From Lonicera japonica (taxonomy: Eukaryota > Streptophyta > Magnoliopsida > Dipsacales > Caprifoliaceae), in assembly GCA_021464415.1 (NCBI GenBank), contig JAKCWG010000831.1:90658-154657 (forward strand): a DNA stretch of 64,000 nt, in the 5' to 3' direction. Below, piece by piece: positions 36,533 to 48,500 of this stretch. A program made the translations under genes and the position numbers. A model generated the notes under the pieces. It saw only the letters and a program-made list of their open reading frames with translations. It searched no databases and was not told the DNA's origin. Numbering within the stretch: the first letter of the stretch is position 1; each line of letters opens with the position of its first letter.

Positions 36533-39500
36533 CTATGCATGACAAACAAATTCATAGTAGTAAATAAATCAAATGATATTGAACTTTAAGGGTGCTTTTT
36601 ATTGGTCTACATGGAAAATAATTAGATTTTTTTGGAGTTAATTTACATAGGAAACAAGAGGGCGCTTTTACATTGCCCCACATTTTATATGCTAAATTAC
36701 ACTTACACCATTATTTTCATAAACATTAGACTTTGCCCCCTACATGCGGCGAAATGTCAAAGAATTACAAAAGAATCAAAGGGTAAGTAAAAGGATTTAC
36801 AAAATTAGACACTACCCCCATTTTTAGGTAATTATCAAAGATTCCCAACATCCAAAGACTATGTCTAATGATTATAAAAACAAGGATTAAGTGTACTTTC
36901 GTGTTAAGAATAGGGGGCATAGTCAAAAATCCCAAAACGAGATATTCAAGCCATCTCTAATGGTCATTTCTATCTACACAATTTTTTGTAATAAAATTGA
37001 AAAATAGTAAAAACTATATCCAATGAGAGTTTCTATACGCATTTCGATGTGACATGGCAAGTGTCACATGAAATTGTTTTATCACCTTTCTGTCATAAAT
37101 TTTTTCTATACTACCTGGCAACCAAGTGTAACTATTTTTTTCCAAGAATGAAGAAACTAAAACAATAATTTAAATATTAAAGATGGAAGATTACCTGGTG
37201 CCATATACCCAATTGTTGCCAAGGTCTTAGTTTGTGCCATAAACTCATCTTCACCTAAGAGTTTTGCGATGCCAAAATCACAAACATGTGCAATCATATC
37301 ATTATCAAGCAGGACATTGCTGGGCTTCAAATCGCAGTGAAGAATAGGTGTTGTCTGGCCATGATGCAAATATTCGAAGGCAGATGCAACATCTATCATT
37401 ATGTTTAGCCTCTCTATAATAGTCAAACAATAGTTATGAGAGTACAACCACTTTTCAAGGCTCCCATTAGGCATGTACTCTAGTACCAAAGCCAGGAAAT
37501 CCGGATTACTGCAACTGCTAACAATTTTAGTAAGATTACGATGTCGAATATTACGCAAAACATCACATTCAACATCAAAACTCTTAAATGCCTCTTCTAA
37601 TTGCAAATTGAAAACCTTTATTGCAACAGTCACCTTATTTGGCAATGTCCCTTTGTATACTAACCCAACACCCCCCGCACCAAGTAGATTGCTTTCGTTG
37701 AATCCATTTGTAGCCTGTAAAAGCTCAATGTACGAAACCCTTCTCCAAGCATGAGGCAATGAACTCAGTTGGGTCTGTAATTCCACACCCCTTTCTCGGC
37801 CTCTTATAAGCACAATTATCAAAGCAACTAGAAGGATTATTGATACTATAGGGGGTAAAATATATTTCAATGGAGATAAATTTCTAGACCACGATCTTTT
37901 GCATCGACGGACTTGTAATCGAGGTACCCCACATAATCCATCATTTTGCATAAAAGACTGTGCTCTGAAGTTAGCAAAATGTCCTCCGGTGGGAATTTCT
38001 CCTTCTAGTCTATTGAACGACACATTAAAGTATTGGAGATACCTAAGTGCCTCAAGGGATTTGGGTATCACTCCAGAAAAACTGTTATTGGATAGATCCA
38101 ACAATTCTAAGCTTATCAAATTACCAAATGATTGAGGAATGGATCCTTGTAGTTCATTATGCGAAAACGAGAGAAAAATTAGCATTTGGCAGCTCCCAAT
38201 GGTACTTGGGATACGACCCGAAAAACGATTCAACGATAAGTCCATTTCTGTTATCACCTTTAGATTTCCAATATCTGATGGTAAAATACCGGTAAGAGAA
38301 TTTGTGGAGAAGTTTAAGTATAAGAGATTTTCTAGGCTCCACAAGGTTGATGGTATTGTTGAAGTCAAATTATTAGAACCTAATGAGAGCCTTATCATAG
38401 AACTAAGTTCTCCTAAACATGACGGTATAGGTCCATTGAGTTTATTATCATTCAAATATAATTCTCCCAACCTTTCTAACTGACAAAGATCATTTGGTAT
38501 GGATCCTTTCAAATCGTTGTCTCCAAGATACAATTGTTCAAGATTTTTCAATCTTCTGAGCGTTAATGGGATGAACCCAGACAACTCATTGCTATTAAAA
38601 ATTAAGGCCGATAAGCCGCTCAAGTTGCCTATTCCCATTGGAATTTTGCCCTTAATTTTGCTTCTAAATGCGTCAAAACTATGAAGAAAAGTTGAGAGAT
38701 TCGCAACTGAAGCTGGGAGGATTCCATTAAATTGATTATGAGATATTTCCAAAAGCTCCAAATTCTTGCAATTACTCAAAGAATCGAAGAATCTCAATTC
38801 TGAAGTGGAACCTTCCCCGTTCAAATTGTTTTCTGCAAAAAATAGTTCTCGTAAATCTCTTAAATTACCAAGTGTGTTAGGTATAAAGCCAGTGAACGAG
38901 TTGATAGACATGTCTATCACGGTAAGCTTAGACGCATTCGAGATAGAGCTTGGAATTGATCCGCTAATCTTATTGTCATGTAGGTTAAGCTCTTCAAGAT
39001 TGGGAGTCCAAAGCCCCATGCTCGATGGAAGATGGCCCGAGAAGTGATTTGATGACAAAAAAATTTGAATGATTGTTGAGATATTGAAGATTTCGAAAGG
39101 TATAAGGCCGGTTAAGCTGTTCTGAGCAAGAATGAGTCTTTCCAAATTAAGCTTACCAAACTCACTTGGTAATGTTCCTGCCACAATATGAAAAATACCA
39201 AATTACTAAATACATAAAGTTTAGCTCTGTGCATAGTGGAAGTCAAATACGGACACTAAGCTTGCATACTTTAATTAGCTAGCAGTACATAGCACTATTG
39301 CCGACAGAATTGTAGATAAGTATATGCTTTGGAAAAAATAAAAAATGAGTGTTCTCTCTAAAACAGTCACTTTTGCCCAGTTTATGGAGTATACCGGGGG
39401 TATACCCATGCCAAATGACAAAGTGAAGCGAACAAAACATGATTATGAAACAAAAGGAAAAAATGTAAAAAGTGTGAGGAGTTATGAGTTAGGAGTGTAT

Positions 39501-42500
39501 CCAATTACAACGTACTCATTGTTAACAATACAATTGTATGGGAAAAAAGTTTTTCCACTTTGTAGTTTAATGATTCCTTTCCGAACACTTATGCAACATT
39601 TGAAATGATCAATGATGTACAAAAAAATGCAGTATGTCATTACATGTTACATTTAATAATTTTTTCAAATAATCTTTTTACATAATTCTACTTTACATTC
39701 ACAGTAAATATTGTTTTATAGATCTCCATTAGTAAATCTCAAATATATAAAAAGTTTAGTAAAATACATTTTTTTGACATTTTATTTTCCCGAAGTTAAA
39801 GAGGGGAAATGATGAGAAAGAGTAGATTGTGTGTGCAGAGATATTTTTTTAATTTTTTTTAACATTGAATATGTAAGTTTAGTGCATATGTGCACTTTCA
39901 CTTAGAGTTAACATTTTGCTGTGACTATAAAAATATCATAAGGTGTATATTGTGTATGAAGAGATAAGAAGTGATGTGACCCATTGATTAAGTTGACTTA
40001 GTGAGGGATTTAGTGCTGACAAACTATTCCTTATTATATAGGTAAGTGGGAAATGAATTTGGAGGAGTTTATATCTTTTCCTATCCCCCTCCCTCACACT
40101 CTCTCTCATGCCCCTTTAAAATGTATGAAAAGAAAATGACATTTAATTTAAAATATCCATAATGTTAAGTGATGAAATTTCAAACTTTGAGAATCTTGCA
40201 GGGGGTTATTCCTTGCGCAATATTGAACATTCTTTTAATTTGATCTTGGAATTAAATAAAAAAATATATAATCCCACCAAATATAAAACAATATTGTTCA
40301 AACTCGTACATATGCTCTTTTTTATTATTTTTTTCTTTTGTCAAAATATACCATAAAGAGGGTATTTTATTAATGGAGGTATTAACTTAGGTTTAGTTTG
40401 TGACGTAGTTATATCCACCATGGGGAATTGCAACATAATTTATTATCAATACAATTTTATATTATGAAATTCAACTTGGTATACGAGGGGATTTTAACCT
40501 AGGGATCTCTTCAATTTGTTCCACGTCTAGAGGGCGCGAGGCCTTTTGCAGCCGGTCAAGTCGGAGATTTCATTGTTTTCTGTTTGTCTTTTGCTACTGC
40601 TATTCCGACCATGTTATTGATTGACCGATTTTTCTCTCTGCCATAGTTGTCAAAAGCTAAAGGCACATTGGGGAGCCAAGGCCCTTGGAGCCTAGGCGCA
40701 GGCACGCGCCTTTCCGAAGCGAGGTGCACCATATACAAAAACTTAAAATATATAATTCTAATCATAATTCACCACTTACTCTAATGTCAAATCATCTAAA
40801 GCAAAAAAAACAATCACCAAATTAAGATCCAAATAAAAAACAAGTCCTCATGGATTTATAGTCATTACCATCTAAATAACACTAAAAATAAGGTCTCAAA
40901 ATAAATAAAAGGCATAATAAAATAAAGTAAGTCACACTAAAATAAGTCATTTAATTAAATTCTTAATGACTAAACAAGAATATAAGACTTATAATTAACA
41001 GCCAAAGTGTGTACTGATCAAGGATTATTATATAATAGGGGTGTCCAGAATCCAATCCAAACCGAGGAACCAATCCAATCCATTTTTTTTGGATTTTATG
41101 GATGATTGGATTGGATCGAATGCAAAATTTGAAAACCGAAAAAAAATTGGATCGATTTCGGTTTGATGTGTTCTAAGAACCGAACCAATCCAATCCAATC
41201 TAATCCAATCCATTATTAGAGTTACCACATGTCTCTCCATCATTGGTGGCATAATATAATATATGCAAGGGGTCACTTTGAAATCATTTAATCTTAGTTT
41301 GTTATTTAATATTTAGTTTAATCATGTATGAGTCGTCACTTGGTTTAATTATGTATTTTTGGTTAGACAATAGACATTTTAAGTTGAAGCTATTTGGTTA
41401 AACACTTGAACCTTATTTGTAATGGATTCTATTTAATTTTTAAGTAGTTTACATTAGAATTGAACATTTCAAGAATATAATATATCTTATTTTAAACCTC
41501 TAATCGAATCGGATCGAAGCCGATCCAATCCAACATTTAATTGGATTGGATTGGTAAAGTGTATTGGATTGGATTGGATGCCAAAACCTAAAACCGATAT
41601 CAGATCGGATCGGATGCGGATGGTTTAAAATGACCGGATTGGATCGGATGGACACTCCTATTATATAACACTTACAATTCAAGAATTCAAGAAAAAAAAT
41701 TATAAGTGAGCCTACTGCCCTAACCCTCCCGGGGGCGGGGGAATCAAAAAATTAAAGCAGACATTGAAGCAAATTTTCTTACAAAATCAGAAAGCTACTA
41801 ATAACACAAAATCAAATAGTAATCTTACAAAATTAAGGTAGTTTTTATTATAAATATTATTTTATAATAACAAAATACTATTAAAACTCACAATATTATT
41901 TTATAATAACAAAATAATAAACTACAATATTATTTTATATATATATATATTTAAAAATAAGATAATACTTTTTCTGATAAAAGGTCATAATAAAATAATA
42001 TTAATAAGCTAATACTAATAGATAAGACACTATGAAGTATGAAAGAATAAATATTGTAAATGTCATATGCCCAAGGGCATATGAGTCATTTTAACCTTTA
42101 ATAAAATCCTAAATATAAAATATCTCATCTCTACAGCTTCCTGCCTTTTTTTTCTTTTCTTTGAACCTCCCTCCTCTTTTGTTTCGTCTTTTTCTTCTCG
42201 TTCCTCCTTTTATTTTAACCTAACCTAACCCGTTTTTTGTTTAAAAAGAAAGGGTGGGGGGGGGGGGGGAACGACATAGTCTTTGTCAACGGCGATTGAG
42301 ATAGGAAAAATAAGGGGTCAATTGTGAGTATGAGATAAGAAGAAGAAGGATTTGAAAAATCATCGCCTCTATGCGTCTAAGCCTGGAGCCTAGGAGCTAA
42401 AAGCGCCCGCCTTTCACAATAGGATGTGCCTTTAGGCAAGCGAAGCTCTACTCTTGCGCCTAGGTGCACTTTTGACAACTATGCTCTCTGCTAAACGAAT

Positions 42501-45500
42501 GTTTTTGCTACAACCATGTTTTGCCATTTCTCATACTATAAAGTGAATTGTTTTTTGGGTATATATTGCTTCAATGGTTCTTGTAGATTTTATTTGTGAG
42601 TTGTTTTATGCGTCGTGTATGTGTGGATCTATTACAAACCTACATCCGTTATTTGATTTACCAAAAAATTGGTATATTTTAGTATAATATTTTATACTGT
42701 AGAGAGCATATATTATTACTAATATTTTTATTTTTAGTGTTTTTAGGCGCTCTAAAAGAATTGGAGAATATTGGCTTTTGAATGGACCAATTTGATTTTA
42801 TATTGAAGAAAATATGATAAAAAGAATATTGGGGAAAATGGAGAAGATAGGAATGCTTGGCAGCAACAAGCCCACATCTATGTGCTTCCTCCCATTCAGC
42901 AACTCATGCGCTACAAGCAAACAGCCACAGCTAATAGATAGGAGTGCTTTGGCCTAATTCTCTCATCCCTTCTTCTTGATTTTTGTTATTTTTTGCTTTG
43001 CTTTGAAGACTTTGAAGATTTGGATTTTAATTTACTCTTTAATTAAATCAATGTCAAGTAAGTTTTCTTTCAATTTATTTGTTATTTATTTTTATTTATG
43101 CTAGCATAAATTTGTATTAGGATTATGATGAATATATTTAATTGATTCTATTACACGTGTTCATGCCAATTGACTTTACCAATTTAATGCATTAATGTTA
43201 AATACAATTCTTCTAATTGGATGCCTATTTTAATTGATAAAAATAAAGTTGGATTCTCAATATTTTTTTTTGGATTCACCTTATGATTTGTTAACGTGGA
43301 TACAGGAAGTGTTTTGACGGATATAGTGAGTGTTTTGACTTTATACATAAGTTTGGTAGTGCAAGAATTGCAATTGAATTTTATAAATTAATTAAACTTG
43401 AATGATTTTATTTTTTGCTAATAATAGAGTCGAGAGACCAAATTATTGCGAGATAAGAGTATAATTTATGCACATGAATACTTAAGAAGATAATATTAAA
43501 TATATGATTCCAAAACCCTAGTCAATTAATTCATTAATTTTGTTATCTTACTTAATATTATTTAATTTAGTTCCATTACCTTAATTACCTTTGTTTTATT
43601 TAATTTGGTTTATTTTATTAGTTTGATTCTAGCTAGATTAGGAGTTTAGTAAAAGATTAATAAGATAGTTATAAAGCATATTGTTTGAGTTCTTATGGTT
43701 TCGACCTTGCACTTGCCTTAACTATACTATATATTAATTTGTGCGCTTGCAAGTATTAAAATTTATCACAACACTATTGTTGCCATAGTAATTTGCTTCA
43801 ACGTTCTTTGGTTTGTTATGCCTTTGTTCATGGCTCTTTTTCTTTGTATTGCGACCTCTTTGAAATATTCCCCTTTAATGTTTGGATTGAGGGAATTAGA
43901 AGGAACGAAAAGGAAAAAGAGAATGAGGGATTGTAAGGCATTTGTTTCTTTAGATTTATGAAGGGAATGGGAATGAAACAGAGGACATGGGAGGGATCGT
44001 CAATCCCCCTATTCTTTTAGTTTGTTTTCTTCTAATATTGGGAGGATAGGAGGGAAATGAACAATTTTTAATGAATTATTACCCATAATCCTAAATTTAA
44101 CCCTAATTTGTTAAAAAAATATTATTAAATCACATTCATTTCTTTTCTTTCTTCTTTCTATCCATACTAGAGTTAATTCTGATCATTTCTTTTCCATCGT
44201 CTGCTATGCAAACAATAGCAAAATTAAAGTCATTCATTTATGCATATTTATCAAATCAATGGCTCACACTAACTTACAATAAATAAGATAAATTTTGGGA
44301 AATTAGATGTGTTTTCAAAACATCAAATCAATAAAGTCAACAACTTTTTTCTCTCTTACTCCACCAGTTTACTCTATCCTCTCACTTTTCTTTCTTATTA
44401 ACTTCTTTTTAAAATTTAATATACATTTAACTTTAAATACAAAAACTAAAAAATATTAAAATTTGCATATTTGAAATCTGCTTATCGATACATATAAAAG
44501 AAGATCCATTATGATTATAAAACTATGTGTAAAAGGAAAAATTTCGAGAAGAGCTATTGTAACCCACTTTTCCTCTTTCTAAACATATTTCTCCGTATAA
44601 CTTACATTCAGATCATTTTTACACAATATATATATATATATATTTAATCTTTTACAAATATAAATATGCATACGTATATATATTTTAAAAAGTACATTAC
44701 TTTTGTAAACCAATGTTACTACTAATGATATCATCTGTTTACGATTAAAATTTTAAAAATATATGATGTCATTGTAATAAAAATAGTGATATTGAAAAAA
44801 AAATACTCAAATATCTAAACATAGTAATAGTTAAAAATAGTGATATTGGAAAAACAAATACCCAATATCTAAACAGCATCCAAAATAAAATATTAATTAA
44901 AAAAATTGTATACGCAACAAATTAAACTATAATAGGCCAGGCTTTTTTTGAACCCACATAATGAGTTATCATAGATAGCGATGGCAACGAAATTGAGGAG
45001 ATTTTCCATTGAAAAACTTGAATCTGTCTCCGTTTATGGTATGCTTAAATTCGAACTTGTTTTGCCACCTCATTATAGTTGAGTTGGGCCTACCATCTCT
45101 AATCATTCACCAATATAAACAAAAGCAAATGTTTGAATAAATTAATGTACCCTATTATTATTATAGTGACACTATATATTTCTAAAATTTTAATCTTAAA
45201 TAGATGGTACATTAGTAGTAACATTGGTTTACAAAAGTAACGTGCTTTTTAAAATATATATTTATGTATATTTAAGTTTGTAAGAGATTATATATATATA
45301 TATATATAAACTAAAGAAAGAATTAGGTTGCAATTTTATTAGAAACAGATAAATTGGGTAAAATGATTTGAATGTAAGTTATACGGAAAAATATGTTTAG
45401 AAAGAGGAAAAGGGGTTACAATATATGGCTTTTCTTGAATTTTTTCCTTTTACACATAACGTTATAATCATAATAGATCTTATTTTTTAGGTATTGAATA

Positions 45501-48500
45501 GATTTCAAATATGAAAATTTTGATAATTTTTAGTTTTTGTATTTAAAGTTAAATGTTTATTAAATTTAAAAAAGAAGTTTATGAGAGAGAAAAGTGAGAG
45601 AAAAGAGAGTAAATTGGTGGAGTAACAGAGAGAAAAAGTTTATTGACCTTTTTGATTTAATGGTTTGAAAACACATCTATGGCCCAAATTTTTTCTTATT
45701 TACTGTAACTAAATGTGAGCCATTAATTTGATAAATTGGTAATATGATATTTCTTTATAAGATATTTAAGTTTGTAAAAGATTAAATATATATATATATA
45801 TATATTTAAACTAAAGAAAGAATTAAGCTGTAACTTTATTTAAAACAGATAAATTGTGTAAAATAATCTGAAAGTAAGTTTTACGGAATAATATGTTTAG
45901 AAAGAGGAAAAGTGGGTTACAATAACTTTTCTTGTATTTTTTTCCTTTTACACATAACTTTATAATTATAATTGATGTTATCTCTTATAGGTATCGATAA
46001 ATATATTTCAAATATGAAAATTTTAATAATTATTAGTTTTCGTATTTAAATTTAAATGTATATTAAATTTTAAAAAGAAGTTAATGAGAGAGAAGAGAGT
46101 AAATTGGTGGAGTAAGAAAACACATTTGTAATCCACCCTCACTTGGAGAAATGGATATATTCTTAGTCATACTTATTACATTTGTAATCCACATTTGCAT
46201 TTCTAGTCGCTTTTGTAGATAAACTGCAAATTTCCTATGTAGTTCTGCTGGACCATTCATTAGATTAATGAGTAGCATTGATTTAATGTTTTGAAAACAC
46301 ATCTAATGCTCCAAAATTTATCTTATTTATTGTAACTAAATGTGAGCCATTGATTTGATAAATTGGTGATGTGATATTTCTTTCCCTTATAATATATATG
46401 TATATATATATTTTCTATTTAAACTTTTATAAACTTAAGTATGCATACATACATACATGCATATATATATATATATATATTTTAAAATCACATTTCTTTT
46501 GTAAACCAATGTTACAACTAGTGGTACCATATGTTTATGATTAAAATTTTAGAAATATATAGTGTCAGTGTGATAATAATAGGGTACATTAAATTTTTTA
46601 AATATTTGCTTTTGTATGTATTGGTGAATGATTAGAGATGACAAAATGGCCCAGCCTGACCTTAATGAGGTGGCAAAAGGGTTCGAATTTAAGCATGTCA
46701 TAAACGTGGGCAAATTTGAATTTTTCAATGGAAAATCACCTCAATCTGGTTACCATCTCTATCTATGATAACTCATTATATGGGTTCAAAACAAGCTTGG
46801 CCTATTATAGTTTGATTTGTTGCGTATTCAAGTTTTTTAATTAATATTTTAGGTTGGATGCTCTTTAGATATTGGGCATCTTTTTTTGTCAATATCACTA
46901 TTTTTTTACCGTTAATATGTTTTATGTCACTGTGTCGTCGGGCTATACCTAGTCATCAACACAATATCATATTCTCTTCTTTTTTTTTTATTTTTTTGTG
47001 ACAAATACATCTTCATATTTTGAAATTCAATTTCTTTAATCAAATTAATTATACTCCTCCTTTTTAAGACGAAGCACCACGATTAAAGAAATATGAACAT
47101 GCATGAGAATACGGAGAATTTCAAGCATACGACACTATTTAGTAACATTCACTTAAGGCATGTCTGGTTGTAAGAACTATCAAATTTAGTAAGTTGGTTC
47201 TTTCTAAATTGTCTTATGTCATTTCAAAAGAATTAGCCAAATAATTCATGAATCAAATAATTTTTAAATAGTCTAATTCACAAATTGACGAGCATGCAGC
47301 CAAATGCATGTGGGCTTAAAATATAATTTAGGTCCGGGAGGTACCTGTGAAATCATTATGAGAAAGATCTAGAGTTTTGAGCGACGTAAGGTTCCCAACT
47401 TTCTTAGGTATACTCCCTGTGAATTTATTTTCGAACATTGATAAAATTTTAAGTCCTTTGCAATCCCATAAGTACGATGGAATCTGACCCTTAAGCTGAT
47501 TTTCATAAAGATAGAGCTCTTCAAGAACAGGGAGATTATAATGAATGTCCATTGGGAAGCTTCCAGCCAGTTTATTTTCTTCGAGATCGATTTTTTTCAA
47601 AGATGACATGTTAAAGATAACATTAGGAATAGGTCCTGTTAGAAGGCTATTTCGTATGTTCAATATCTCCAAAAGTTTGAGATTACCAATCTCCTCTGGA
47701 ATTTCACCTGCCCAAATTAAAGTTGTTAAAACCTAAAAGCATGACATGATAATTTAAGGGTAAGTTATATATACAAAAATGTAAAGAATATAATTCTAAA
47801 TATACCAACTATATAAAATTATAGGAAGTGTGAGAAGATTCCTTTTGTATCTTGTTTTGATTATCATTAGCAAGAAAAGTGGTAAGAGATAAATATGGGA
47901 GAATTGGTTGTATATTCTTAATTAATAATGTGTGATAGTTAATATTCGTTCTTGCTAAAGAGTAAGGTTTCTAAATCAATGTACTATACCTAAAAAAACT
48001 CAAAAGGTTTTATCATTGACCGTTAATTGCGTTGAAATAATGTTTTGCGGTATATATGCAAAAGTCAAATAGGTACACTTCATATAGAACAAAGGAACTA
48101 CGTATGTATTTTTAAGGAACCCTATCAAGAGATGCATTATGATCTGAAACGCTGGATCAACTAAATTATATCCACACAATACCATCTTTCAATGCTCTTG
48201 TTAAAATCAAAAGAATTCCATATGCTTTGAATTTTTGGGTCTAGGAGCGTGATGGTGTGTAAAAAGTTTTGAAGAACTTATAAAATAAATGGTGTTTGGG
48301 ACGAACATATAAATATTTAAGGTAAACAGAGGCAGTCCTGAAGGAGGATTGGCAGGGCGACTACCTATGGCCCAAAATTATGAGGGGTACTAATGTTTTA
48401 TTTATTTTTATATATCTATATTATAAAACATCATATTTGACCAAAATTTTCTCCAAAAAGTATAAGAATCTAATGGTTAAAAATACACATGTTATGGTGT

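Larger units (their letters stand above)
40642..42483. mobile_element. hAT-type element, 1,842 bp, in intron 3
   Basis: CATAGTTGTCAAAAG at the left and CTTTTGACAACTATG at the right are perfect 15-base inverted termini. CTCTCTGC flanks both sides (40634-40641 and 42484-42491), a perfect 8-base hAT duplication. GCCTAGGCGCA-type subterminal motifs lie just inside both ends. No transposase was recognised, so it is non-autonomous. A second element is nested inside. Confidence 0.9.

Noticed and set aside
39182..39184. GTG as a start for a separate 675-residue kinase
   Set aside because: It lies in the intron 3 acceptor (GTGGCAG); the true exon starts at 39177 and continues the phase-1 chain from exon 3.
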